A stretch of DNA of 35,836 nt. Source: an uncultured Prevotellaceae bacterium. Its GTDB lineage: Bacteria > Bacteroidota > Bacteroidia > Bacteroidales > Muribaculaceae. The translations under genes were made by a program, and so were the position numbers. The stretch lies in NCBI GenBank assembly GCA_900318205.1, contig ONJS01000027.1, positions 1 to 35,836 on the forward strand, given 5' to 3'. Below the pieces are notes generated by a model that saw only the letters and a program-made list of their open reading frames with translations, was not told where the DNA came from and ran no database searches. Shown piece by piece: positions 8,255 through 15,451 of this stretch (position 1 is the first letter of the stretch; every line of letters starts with the position of its first letter).

Positions 8255-8283
8255 ATTTGATTTGCTCTGGTGCAAATCAAATT
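8254..8283. repeat. hairpin overlapping the stop codon of the GNAT-like gene
   Basis: AATTTGATTTGC (8254-8265) pairs perfectly with GCAAATCAAATT (8272-8283) around a six-base loop. The stop codon at 8279-8277 lies in the arm. No T-run follows on the minus strand, so it is more likely an mRNA stability or processing element within the operon than a terminator. Confidence 0.6.
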
Positions 8284-9407
8284 TCTTTGGTATAGGCGCG
8301 GCGGCGCTTGTGCTGGTCATACTCAAAGTATTCCCATTGCTTGAGCACCTTGGAGTTGAGTTCCAGCTCGTGATTGCTCTCGGCATGGGTGTAGCCATGC
8401 TTGTTGAACACGGGGATGAGGTCATCGAAGATGAGTGAGTTCACACCCTTGTTCTGGAGCTCGGGCTTGACGGCAATGAGCATCAGGTCCACCACATTGT
8501 TATGCTTGAAGGCGTCAAGCAGGTATTTCCAGCCCATGGGGAACAGACGGCCACGGCTCTTGATGAGTGCCTTGGACATCGAGGGGATGGTGATGCCCAC
8601 ACCGACGAGTTCGCGCGTGTCTTTGTCGATGACCATCGACAGGTCGTCGAGCGGCAGGAAGGGCAGGTACATCTTGATATAGTGCTTGATCTGCTTGTCG
8701 GTGAGCGGCGAGTAGCCGAACAACTCGTCATAGGCCACGTTGATCAGTTTGAAGATGGCGTCGCCGTAGTCCTTGACCAGTTGCTTGCGGTCGGTGTACT
8801 TGATGGTCGTCACATTCATGCGTTGACTTATCAGGGTGGCGATGCGGTGCATCTTCTCGGGAACCTCTTTGGGGATGGTGATCAGGAACTCCAGCCAGTC
8901 CACATACTTGACGAAACCCAAGCGCTCCAGGTGCTTGTGATAATAGGCGTGGCTGTACACGGCGCCTGTGGTGCCAATGCGGTCAAAGCCCTCGACGAGC
9001 AAACCCTCGGGATCCATGTCGGTGAAGCCTAGGGGACCTGTTAGGAGTTCCATGCCTTTGCCCTTGGCCCACTTGGTCACGGCATCGATGAGGGCGTCGG
9101 CAACCTCGGCATCGTCAATGAAGTCGATGTAGCTGAAGCGGGCCTCTTTCTTGTTGTTGCGCTCGTTGACCACCTTGTTGATGATGCCGGCGATGCGTCC
9201 CACGATTTTCCCGTTGCGGTAAGCCAGGAAATAGGTGGCCTCGCAGAAATCAAATGCCGGGTTCTTGTCGGGTCGCAGGGTGTTCACTTCATCGGTGACC
9301 AGCGGCGGAACATAGTACTCGCTGTCGCGGTAGATGACATCGATGGGGAAGTGCACAAACTTGAGCAGGTTGCGCTTGGTGGGTTGGATTTCTCTGATTT
9401 CAACCAT
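8277..9407 (-). CDS. GNAT-fold acetyltransferase-like protein, YghO-like
   Basis: The 376-residue soluble protein has no signal peptide or membrane segment. The N-terminal part (about 1-180) contains an acyltransferase-like strand pattern: FLAYRNGKIVGRIAGIIN near 61-78, then YIDFID and GPLGFTDMDPEGLLVEGF near 125-142. The C-terminal part contains LMLIAVKPELQNKGVNSLIFDDLIP, which resembles the acetyl-CoA-binding V-x-P-x-x-x-x-x-G region of GNAT enzymes. This layout recalls the E. coli YghO family of uncharacterised double-GNAT proteins, widely kept in Bacteroidetes. The substrate is unknown. It sits between the 36-residue membrane protein and pgi in one operon; a period-7 array (9409-9445) directly precedes its start. 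The fold call is moderate; the reaction is unassigned. Confidence 0.75.
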   Translation of the reverse strand: MVEIREIQPTKRNLLKFVHFPIDVIYRDSEYYVPPLVTDEVNTLRPDKNPAFDFCEATYFLAYRNGKIVGRIAGIINKVVNERNNKKEARFSYIDFIDDAEVADALIDAVTKWAKGKGMELLTGPLGFTDMDPEGLLVEGFDRIGTTGAVYSHAYYHKHLERLGFVKYVDWLEFLITIPKEVPEKMHRIATLISQRMNVTTIKYTDRKQLVKDYGDAIFKLINVAYDELFGYSPLTDKQIKHYIKMYLPFLPLDDLSMVIDKDTRELVGVGITIPSMSKALIKSRGRLFPMGWKYLLDAFKHNNVVDLMLIAVKPELQNKGVNSLIFDDLIPVFNKHGYTHAESNHELELNSKVLKQWEYFEYDQHKRRRAYTKEI

Positions 9408-9408
9408 A

Positions 9409-9445
9409 TTTTAGTTTTTAGTTGCCAGTTTTTAGTTGTCAGTTG
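9409..9445 (-). repeat. period-7 array, ACTGACA/ACTAAAA type, before the GNAT-like gene
   Basis: On the minus strand five contiguous units ACTGACA, ACTAAAA, ACTGGCA, ACTAAAA, ACTAAAA end immediately before TATG, where ATG is the start at 9407. Confidence 0.8.
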
Positions 9446-9453
9446 GATGGATT

Positions 9454-9471
9454 CTAGATTTTCTAGACTAT
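9454..9471. repeat. period-9 array, CTAGA type, two units
   Basis: Two nine-base units, CTAGATTTT and CTAGACTAT, begin at 9454 and 9463. The second overlaps the stop codon of the 36-residue miniprotein gene. It sits beside the ACTAAAA array in the same spacer. Confidence 0.55.
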
Positions 9472-9578
9472 CCTGCATACACGACATTGTTGAGCCACCA
9501 CAGCAGGGCCAAGAGTGCCACGATGATGATGTTCAACTTGAAGAAAAACCAGAAATAATATCGTTTTTCGGGAGTCAT
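9468..9578 (-). CDS. 36-residue single-span membrane miniprotein
   Basis: A short frame runs from the ATG at 9578 to a TAG at 9468. The peptide begins MTPEKRYYFWFFFKLN and continues as a hydrophobic segment rich in Ile, Val, Ala, Leu and Trp, ending NNVVYAG. It has a positive N-terminal flank and one clear membrane helix (about residues 8-33). It starts nine bases after the stop of the zinc-ribbon membrane protein, with 60 bases to the GNAT-like gene, so it lies inside the operon. I do not recognise a family. The tight spacing, membrane character and non-random composition support a real gene; comparative data would be needed to be sure. Confidence 0.6.
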   Translation of the reverse strand: MTPEKRYYFWFFFKLNIIIVALLALLWWLNNVVYAG

Positions 9579-9587
9579 GTCTCTCTC

Positions 9588-11054
9588 TTATTTGGAAGAT
9601 TTGGCACGGTCATGCACTAGGTCATAGGTGATGGAACCGCTGGGCGTCTTGATGAGCACGTTGTTGTCGCCGCTGAAGCTGATGCTGCTGGCAGCGCCGT
9701 TCTTGCCGGCATAGACGGTGAAGTACTTGCGGGAACTCTTGTTGAAACCGACAACCGAACCCTTGGTGTCAAGGAATACCAGATAGCGGTCGTTCTCGAG
9801 CTTGTCCTTGATCTCCTTCATGTTGATGATGGGCTTGTCATACTGGGTGGGCTTCATCTTCACTTCCTCACCTTCCTTGAGCTTGTCCATGTTCTCGGCA
9901 TTGTCGTGGTCCCACTTGGCGTCGGCATTCTCCTCACCAGCGAGGGCTTTTTCTTCCTCTTCCTTGGCTTTGGCCTCTTCCTCGGCGTCAATTTCTTCTT
10001 GGGTCGCTACCTTGATGCATCCCAGGCTGGCAGCCTCCTGACGCAGGAAAGAGCGCTCGCTGCTGCTGGTGCTTTCCAGCGGGCCGCGGCTATAGACATA
10101 CTGGCGGCCGTCGGTGCGGGAGCGAATCTGGCCGTCATAGGTCAGCGTGGTCAACTTCTTGCCCTCTACATCATACAAGGCCAGGGTCACGCGGCCGTTG
10201 TTGCCCTCGCCGGCACCCTTCAGGTGGTTGAGGAAGGCGAAGTAGAGGCACTGCTTGCCGTCAACGGTTGCGGCACGCGGCACGTTCATGGCATCGGCGA
10301 TGAGCGAGCTGTTGTCCATGATGATGGAGCGTCCGTCGAAGTACTTGGTCTGGGCCAGTTCGGTCTTCCACTGGGCACCGTCACGGGTGAGGGTATAGAC
10401 CTTGACGAAGGGGCGCTCGGTGTCGTCCTTGTAGGTCACGCCGACGATGCGTTCGGGCGTATCGGGGTCGGTGCTGGCGAGACGGACGGCGCAGCCCGTG
10501 TAGGCCTTGTCGTCGGTCATGCCGTTGCGGCTCAATTCGGCATTGAGGATCTGCATCGGCTCCTGACTGCTGTCGGCAATCATTGCGGCACTGTCGGCAC
10601 GAGCCTCCAGGCGGTCATTTTCCTGGCTGTTGCAGTGACGCAACAGGCTCAGCAAGGCAATGAGAATCACTGCTGCTACAATAGCGATAATGAGGTTGCG
10701 GTTGAAGTTGGAACCGCTGCCACCGCCATCGTCGTCATCATCATCGTCGTCCTCGACAGGCTCGGGCTGCTTCCAGGCATTCATTGGCTGGCGGGCGGCC
10801 TGCTGTTCAGCAGCACGGCGTTGCTCGTTGTAAGTGGTGGGCTGCTGGGGCTGCCTTGCCGGCGCATGTTCCTGGCTGGCAACGCTCACGGCATTGTCAA
10901 CGGCCTTGCCACAATGTGGGCAGAATACCGATGTTGAAGGCATGGGTTCGTGGCAATAACTGCACCTTACCTGTTGATTCATGCGGTAGCCGCAGTGGTT
11001 ACAGAAGACTGAATCCTCGGGCACCTCGTGTCCGCAATGTTGACATCTTGTCAT
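9588..11054 (-). CDS. double zinc-ribbon, single-span membrane protein
   Basis: The 488-residue protein opens with two four-cysteine zinc ribbons: Cys4, Cys7, Cys18, Cys21 and Cys31, Cys34, Cys45, Cys48. A Gln/Pro-rich linker follows (about 61-98), then a run of eight Asp and a Gly/Ser stretch (102-115), and one membrane helix at about 121-139. The remaining 350 residues would lie outside the cytoplasm (the Cys-rich side being cytosolic). They include repeated beta-type segments and a Glu/Lys-rich helical stretch starting EEIDAEEEAKAKEEEE. Zinc-ribbon plus membrane-helix proteins of this kind are widespread and poorly understood. It is first in the operon with the miniprotein, GNAT-like gene, pgi and CoA-transferase, and has a TAnnTTTG box about 50 bases upstream. 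Binding of zinc is inferred from the cysteines; a sensor or scaffold role is speculative. Confidence 0.82.
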   Translation of the reverse strand: MTRCQHCGHEVPEDSVFCNHCGYRMNQQVRCSYCHEPMPSTSVFCPHCGKAVDNAVSVASQEHAPARQPQQPTTYNEQRRAAEQQAARQPMNAWKQPEPVEDDDDDDDDGGGSGSNFNRNLIIAIVAAVILIALLSLLRHCNSQENDRLEARADSAAMIADSSQEPMQILNAELSRNGMTDDKAYTGCAVRLASTDPDTPERIVGVTYKDDTERPFVKVYTLTRDGAQWKTELAQTKYFDGRSIIMDNSSLIADAMNVPRAATVDGKQCLYFAFLNHLKGAGEGNNGRVTLALYDVEGKKLTTLTYDGQIRSRTDGRQYVYSRGPLESTSSSERSFLRQEAASLGCIKVATQEEIDAEEEAKAKEEEEKALAGEENADAKWDHDNAENMDKLKEGEEVKMKPTQYDKPIINMKEIKDKLENDRYLVFLDTKGSVVGFNKSSRKYFTVYAGKNGAASSISFSGDNNVLIKTPSGSITYDLVHDRAKSSK

Positions 11055-11104
11055 CGTAGTAGTTTATTTTTGCTTTTGGTTAAACTTCGTTTTGTTACAA
11101 TCTG

Positions 11105-11112
11105 CAAAATTA
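11105..11112 (-). promoter_or_regulatory. -7 box TAATTTTG for the zinc-ribbon operon
   Basis: The minus strand reads TAATTTTG followed by GCAG, matching the Bacteroidetes -7 consensus. The predicted start of transcription would leave a leader of roughly 44 bases before the ATG at 11054. It probably serves all five genes down to 5286, because no later gap shows such a box. Confidence 0.6.
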
Positions 11113-11185
11113 GGCAATAATCTTTGATTATTGACTTTTTTATAGAAAAACTTTGCCATAACCCCTGTTGGCAGAGTAAGAAAAG

Positions 11186-11215
11186 AGGGGAGACGCAAAA
11201 TTTTGCGTCTCCCCT
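11186..11215 (-). terminator. perfect 30-base palindrome, intrinsic terminator
   Basis: The arms AGGGGAGACGCAAAA and its exact complement meet with no spare loop bases. On the minus strand the palindrome is followed by CTTTTCTT. It lies about 100 bases after the stop of the secreted protein gene at 11314 and before the zinc-ribbon operon promoter, so it most likely ends the former transcript. Confidence 0.85.
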
Positions 11216-11242
11216 GTGTCTGTTTGCTATCAGCTAAAAGGC

Positions 11243-11298
11243 CTAAAGTCTAACGTCTAAAGTCTAACGTCTAAAGTCTAACGTCTAAAGTCTAATAG
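11243..11298. repeat. period-7 array, alternating CTAAAGT and CTAACGT
   Basis: Seven exact units alternate CTAAAGT and CTAACGT from 11243 to 11291, that is 3.5 copies of a 14-base unit; a degenerate eighth unit CTAATAG follows. On the sense strand of the secreted protein gene (minus) it reads as TTAGAC-type units placed between its stop codon and the palindromic terminator. Confidence 0.9.
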
Positions 11299-11313
11299 CT
11301 TAAGCCTAAAGCC

Positions 11314-12393
11314 TTACTTCACAACCTTAACAGCGCTGGTGGTGCCGTCGGTGTAGGTGGTAACAACGATGGTCAGGCCGTTAGCCTCGGTCATCTCCTG
11401 ACCAGCCATGTTGAAGTAGCGTACGCCAGCAACGGTCTTGCCGTTCATCATCTCGCTGATAGCCGTGGGAGGCTCGGGCTCAACAACGAACTCATAAGCA
11501 ATCTGCTCGCTGGGGAGCTTGTTAGGAGCTACGGCATAAGCCTCAACGCGGTGCTTGCCATCACCCTCGAAGGACAGGATGTCCTCGTAAACAGCCCACT
11601 CGGTGTACTCCTCTTCACCGGGATAGAGAACGCGGTAGTAGATAACGCTGCCCTCATCGGTGGGAAGGATCTCAACAAAGTAAGCGTGGATACCGTCGGT
11701 GGTGTAGCCGTTGAAGACAGGAGCACCAGTCTTCTCGGTGGGCTCAACGGGAGGAACATCGCCGCCTTCCTCATAGGTGAAGGTTGCCATGGGCAAGAAG
11801 GTCTCGAAATACTTATTCGTGCCACTGTAGGCGCTCTCATAAACATAGATGGAGCAGTACTCGGGGACACCAGTGATGCGACCATAGAAGTAGGTGGTGC
11901 CAAACGAGCCACCCTCAACGACCATAGACTCAACGAGGAGGTTGCCGCCTTCATAGGTGAACGGCTCATCCAGTTGGAAGGTCATGTACATGTCACCCAC
12001 CTCGGGAACCGTGGTGGCAACGGGGGTAGCACCAACGATAGTGGATGTGCTGAAACCATCCTCATCAACGACCTTGAGTGCCAGTTGAATCTTGGCATTC
12101 TCAAAGTTGATGAAGTTAGTGTTACTGATGTAGGGATCCAGATCGTTCTCAAGGTAATACTGGGCGAGGGTGTAGAACTTCACCTCGGTGATTTGACCGC
12201 CGACCATATCGGTAAGCATGTCGGCAGGATAAATCGACTGGGCAATGGTGCCCTCGGTGTCAGCCCAGAATCCGTAAACGGGAACATGATTGGAATAGCC
12301 GTCGTAACCACCATTGTCACAAACGGTCAGCACGTTGGCCTGAGCGGCAAATGCCATTGCGGCCACAGCGAAAAGAGTAAACAATTTCTTCAT
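11314..12393 (-). CDS. secreted protein with Bacteroidales C-terminal tail
   Basis: The 359-residue protein has a typical Sec signal peptide, MKKLFTLFAVAAMAFAAQA, with likely cleavage before Asn20. The mature part is acidic and beta-rich, with many Tyr, Thr and Gly residues. An FEGDGKHRVEAYAV segment near 280-295 looks like a beta-sandwich repeat of the chitobiase/CHB type, although this is uncertain. From about residue 323 the tail reads GVRYFNMAGQEM and goes on to a DGTTSAVKVVK ending. Such tails are common at the C-terminus of secreted Prevotella and related proteins, where they resemble type IX secretion sorting domains. The cargo function is unknown. It has its own promoter and terminator. 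Confidence 0.8.
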   Translation of the reverse strand: MKKLFTLFAVAAMAFAAQANVLTVCDNGGYDGYSNHVPVYGFWADTEGTIAQSIYPADMLTDMVGGQITEVKFYTLAQYYLENDLDPYISNTNFINFENAKIQLALKVVDEDGFSTSTIVGATPVATTVPEVGDMYMTFQLDEPFTYEGGNLLVESMVVEGGSFGTTYFYGRITGVPEYCSIYVYESAYSGTNKYFETFLPMATFTYEEGGDVPPVEPTEKTGAPVFNGYTTDGIHAYFVEILPTDEGSVIYYRVLYPGEEEYTEWAVYEDILSFEGDGKHRVEAYAVAPNKLPSEQIAYEFVVEPEPPTAISEMMNGKTVAGVRYFNMAGQEMTEANGLTIVVTTYTDGTTSAVKVVK

Positions 12394-12461
12394 AATGAAT
12401 CTTGTTTAAAAAGTTTATAATGTGAATAATAATTATCTAATACAATGCGTGTTTAAAAATA

Positions 12462-12469
12462 CAAAATTA
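12462..12469 (-). promoter_or_regulatory. -7 box TAATTTTG for the secreted protein gene
   Basis: The minus strand reads TAATTTTG about 70 bases upstream of the ATG at 12393. It lies in a very AT-rich gap between psuG and the secreted protein gene. No clear -33 box is seen. Confidence 0.5.
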
Positions 12470-12516
12470 AACAAAAATACGGAATGGATTTCTTGTCAGA
12501 CAGGATTTAATGTATT

Positions 12517-13443
12517 TTAACAATCTGTCGGAAACCTGTTGAGTGCTGCGGCGGTCTTGGCGGCCAAGCGGGCGTTGTTGAGCACCAGTTGGATGTTGCT
12601 GGCGAGGCTGTCGCCTCCAGTGAGGTCTTTGACCTTGGCGAGCAGGAAGGGTGTCGTCTCCTTGCCCCTGATACCCAATTTATTAGCTTCGTCGATAGCC
12701 TCGTCAATAGCCTTGTTGATGACGTCGGCGGGCATGGAATATTCCTCGGGAATGGGGTTGGTGACGAGCATACCGCCCTGCAGGCCTATGTCGAGTTTGG
12801 CGCGGAAGGCGGCTGCAAGGTCCTCGGGGGTGTCGATGCGGTAATCTACCTTGAAGCCGCTGTGGCGTGTGTAGAAAGCGGGCAGTTCCTCGGTGCCGTA
12901 TCCGATGACAGGTACGCCCTTGGTCTCGAGGTACTCGAGTGTGAGGCCCAGGTCGAGGATTGACTTGGCTCCTGCACAGATGACCATGACTGGCGTCATT
13001 GCCAGTTCTTCCAGGTCGGCACTGATGTCCATGGTGGTCTCGGCTCCGCGATGCACACCGCCGATGCCGCCGGTGGCAAAGACCTTGATGCCTGCCATTG
13101 CAGCGATAATCATTGTCGTCGTCACCGTGGTGGCACCGTCCTCGCCACGTGCAATGAGTACGGGCAGGTCACGGCGCGATGCCTTGGTCACGGCTTGGCC
13201 CTTGTGACCCAGGTATTCAATTTCTTCGGGGGTACAGCCTGCCTTGAGTTTGCCGCCGATGATGGCGATGGTAGCGGGCACGGCGCCGTTGTCGCGGATG
13301 GTCTGCTCGACCTTCAGTGCCGTTTCCACATTTTGGGGATAGGGCATGCCGTGAGAGATGATGGTGGATTCAAGGGCAACCACGGGGCGTCCCTCGTCAA
13401 GTGCCTGTTGCACTTCAGGTGAGATGGATAGGTATTTGTTCAT
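12517..13443 (-). CDS. psuG: pseudouridine-5'-phosphate glycosidase
   Basis: PsuG splits pseudouridine 5'-phosphate into uracil and ribose 5-phosphate in the cytosol. The 308-residue length is that of the family. The N-terminal ALESTIISHGMPYPQN block carries the conserved glutamate (Glu25). VTKASRRDLP carries Lys87. The metal-site region TTMDISADL surrounds Asp139, and CAGAKSILD holds Lys160, the likely Schiff-base lysine. GGIGGVHRGAE is also diagnostic. It follows psuK by 60 bases; the two enzymes act in sequence on pseudouridine released by RNA breakdown. A period-9 CTAGA array fills the psuK/psuG spacer. The uracil made here could be reused by Upp (20219). Confidence 0.96.
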   Translation of the reverse strand: MNKYLSISPEVQQALDEGRPVVALESTIISHGMPYPQNVETALKVEQTIRDNGAVPATIAIIGGKLKAGCTPEEIEYLGHKGQAVTKASRRDLPVLIARGEDGATTVTTTMIIAAMAGIKVFATGGIGGVHRGAETTMDISADLEELAMTPVMVICAGAKSILDLGLTLEYLETKGVPVIGYGTEELPAFYTRHSGFKVDYRIDTPEDLAAAFRAKLDIGLQGGMLVTNPIPEEYSMPADVINKAIDEAIDEANKLGIRGKETTPFLLAKVKDLTGGDSLASNIQLVLNNARLAAKTAAALNRFPTDC

Positions 13444-13462
13444 GACTTTGTTTTCTGTTGTT

Positions 13463-13498
13463 CTAGACCGTCTAGAGGCTCTAGATGATCCAGATGGT
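13463..13498. repeat. period-9 array, CTAGA type, four units
   Basis: Four contiguous nine-base units start at 13463: CTAGACCGT, CTAGAGGCT, CTAGATGAT, CCAGATGGT. The array fills most of the 60-base spacer between psuK and psuG. Confidence 0.8.
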
Positions 13499-13503
13499 TT
13501 ATA

Positions 13504-14400
13504 TCAGTTCAGGTAGTTCTTGATTTCGGGATTGACGGTTTGGAGGGAGAGTAGGGTGGCATGGGCAGCCTTAAGGCCTGTCAGGGTGCAGTCGGGGAAC
13601 GGAACCTGGCACATTTGGGCATGGGCGACGCCGGCGATGAAGGCATCTCCAGCCCCAGTGGTGTTGATGACGCGGGTAGGGATAGCCTTCATGTGCTCGT
13701 GATGCTCCCCGTCGCTACAATACACACCATTGCTGCCCAACGTGATATAGACCTGCTCGACACCCAGTGCCGTCAATTGGTCGGCGGCACCCTTGGCCGT
13801 GTCGCAATGGGTGACGGCCTGCGATTCCTGCAGGTTGAGTTTCAGGGCGTGCAGGCGCTTCACTTGGCTCTGCTGCAGGGCCTTGATGACGCGTGGGGCC
13901 TTGGCGGTGCTCACTGTATCGACCATGAGCGGCACTGTGCAATGGTCGATGAGAAATGTGATGACTTCGGTCGATATGTTGGTGTCGGCAATGACGAGTT
14001 CCGAGCGGTTGATATCGGTGATGCGGGCTTCCAGGAATTCGGGTGTGATGCAGGAGATGATGTCGGTATCGGCTACGGCGGCGCGCATCTCTCCACTCTG
14101 GTCGTTGACGCACAGGTACAGACCGTTACGCATCCCCTCGCAGCGCTCGCTCAGCGTGAGGTCCAGCCCGATGGCCTGGCACTCGCGCCAGCACATCTCA
14201 CCGAAGGTATCGCCGCCGAAGACGCTCACAAACTTCACCTCATGTCCCATCAGCCGCAGGTTGTGGGCGATGTTGCGTGCCACGCCTCCGCACCCAAGGG
14301 TCACATGTCCCGGCACTGAGTCGGCAGGTACAAACGGCGCCGTCAATGCTGCCGAGATGTCCATGTTCACGCCTCCGATAACTGTCAGATATTTGTCCAT
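13504..14400 (-). CDS. psuK: pseudouridine kinase, PfkB family
   Basis: This 298-residue PfkB-type sugar kinase begins with the substrate-binding GGVNMDI block (residues 9-15) and GCGGVARNIAHNL near 37-49. It ends with the ATP/anion-hole motif NTTGAGDAF, where GAGDAF is at 249-254 and Asp252 is the predicted catalytic base. The family alone does not define the substrate; the adjacent psuG does, because PsuK makes the pseudouridine 5'-phosphate that PsuG cleaves. It starts 12 bases after the esterase stop, so the three genes are one operon. The alternatives, ribokinase or adenosine kinase, are less likely given the neighbour. Confidence 0.92.
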   Translation of the reverse strand: MDKYLTVIGGVNMDISAALTAPFVPADSVPGHVTLGCGGVARNIAHNLRLMGHEVKFVSVFGGDTFGEMCWRECQAIGLDLTLSERCEGMRNGLYLCVNDQSGEMRAAVADTDIISCITPEFLEARITDINRSELVIADTNISTEVITFLIDHCTVPLMVDTVSTAKAPRVIKALQQSQVKRLHALKLNLQESQAVTHCDTAKGAADQLTALGVEQVYITLGSNGVYCSDGEHHEHMKAIPTRVINTTGAGDAFIAGVAHAQMCQVPFPDCTLTGLKAAHATLLSLQTVNPEIKNYLN

Positions 14401-14412
14401 GTCTTTTCGGTA

Positions 14413-15351
14413 TTATTTTCCAAGCAAGAATAAGAGCGGTTGGTCCAGGCGCTTGGCCCAGCAGGTCTCGTTGTGGCTATGACCATTATACACCTTGCTC
14501 GTGTAGTGCTTCACATCCAAACCTTTAGCGAGGATGACGCTGTCGAGTTTTTCCTGATATGGGCCATAGTCGGCGTCAAAATCCTCGGTGCCGCGGTCCA
14601 TATAGATGATGCTACTGTTGGCCTCAGGCAGATGTTGGTCCACATAATTGCGAAAACCTGTTGCCCATGACTCGCCGTCAAGACCGTCGGGCATATGACC
14701 CATCGACAGGTGGGACGAGAGGCAGCCCGCGCCACCGAACACCTGCGGGTATTCACACAAGGCATAGAGTGAAATCAATCCGCCCATACTGGACCCCATT
14801 ATGAAGGTGTGCTCGCGACTGGTCAAGGGCTGGTAGCGATTGTCAATAAAGGGTTTCAGTTCTTTTACGATGAATTGCAGGTAGGCATCGGCAGTGAGTT
14901 TGTCGATTTTGGCTTTCTCTCGGTCGGCATCAGCAACGTATTGAACCGTTTTGGCGGGGAAATACTCGGTGAGACGGTCGTCGGTATTGTAGATGCCTAC
15001 CACGATGCAAGGACTTATTTTGCCGACTTTAATCAGGCTGTCCATGACCTCATCGACACGCCATTCCTGACGGTTCCACGTCGTGGTGGCGTCAAACAGC
15101 ATCTGCCCGTCGTGCATGTAGAGCACGTCGCATGAATCTCCCTTTTGGTATCCTTCAGGAGTCCACACCACGACATCCCTTGCCGGGACGAACTGCGACT
15201 CAAACTGCGGGAAGCGTTCCAGCGAACCGCGGCTTGCCGTGGGGATTGTGTTGGTCGGCGGGCGCATAAACCATGCCGCTACTGCGACTATCAAAACCAG
15301 AGCCGCCAATAAGATCCACGGCCAAATCTTTCTCTTCTTCTTGTCTGACAT
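14413..15351 (-). CDS. membrane-anchored alpha/beta-hydrolase, esterase (Fes/EstD-like)
   Basis: The 312-residue protein has a basic start (KKKRK) and a hydrophobic helix at about 10-28, so it is probably tethered with the enzyme domain outside the cytoplasm. The catalytic serine lies in GSSMGG (Ser188). An acid follows in DRGTEDFD (Asp257 or Asp259), and a histidine in NGHSHNETCW (His291 or His293). LYMHDGQMLFD near 77-87 is typical of the putative esterase family that includes enterochelin esterase and carbohydrate esterase 1-like enzymes. The natural ester is unknown; in Bacteroidales such enzymes often deacylate plant polysaccharides. It is first in the operon with psuK and psuG, an association I cannot explain by pathway logic. 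Confidence 0.82.
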   Translation of the reverse strand: MSDKKKRKIWPWILLAALVLIVAVAAWFMRPPTNTIPTASRGSLERFPQFESQFVPARDVVVWTPEGYQKGDSCDVLYMHDGQMLFDATTTWNRQEWRVDEVMDSLIKVGKISPCIVVGIYNTDDRLTEYFPAKTVQYVADADREKAKIDKLTADAYLQFIVKELKPFIDNRYQPLTSREHTFIMGSSMGGLISLYALCEYPQVFGGAGCLSSHLSMGHMPDGLDGESWATGFRNYVDQHLPEANSSIIYMDRGTEDFDADYGPYQEKLDSVILAKGLDVKHYTSKVYNGHSHNETCWAKRLDQPLLFLLGK

Positions 15352-15373
15352 AATGAATCATGTTTATCTTCGG

Positions 15374-15381
15374 CAAAGATA
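15374..15381 (-). promoter_or_regulatory. -7 box TATCTTTG for the esterase/psuK/psuG operon
   Basis: The minus strand reads TATCTTTG, 22 bases before the ATG at 15351. This implies a very short leader of about 15 bases. No clear -33 box is visible. Confidence 0.5.
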
Positions 15382-15400
15382 AAACATTTTTCTTAGAAAA

Positions 15401-15423
15401 CCTCTATCTCTAATCATTAGAGG
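15401..15423 (-). terminator. possible weak terminator after the MG2/plug protein gene
   Basis: On the minus strand CCTCTA and TAGAGG can pair and are followed by TTTTC. The stem is only six base pairs and an overlapping alternative (CTCTAAT with ATTAGAG) exists, so the call is tentative. Confidence 0.35.
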
Positions 15424-15451
15424 ATTGTTGCTCAACTATTCTGTGAAATGG

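Noticed and set aside
9906-10937. 343-residue open frame on the plus strand, antisense to the zinc-ribbon gene
   Set aside because: It is a shadow of the strongly supported gene on the other strand; its sequence is low-complexity Val/Gly/Leu-rich with no motif.
11243-11298. Period-7 array considered as a CRISPR array
   Set aside because: The unit is seven bases with no spacers of variable sequence; no cas genes are present.
13504-14400. psuK considered as ribokinase or adenosine kinase
   Set aside because: The PfkB fold alone allows it, but the adjacent psuG in the same operon makes pseudouridine kinase much more likely.
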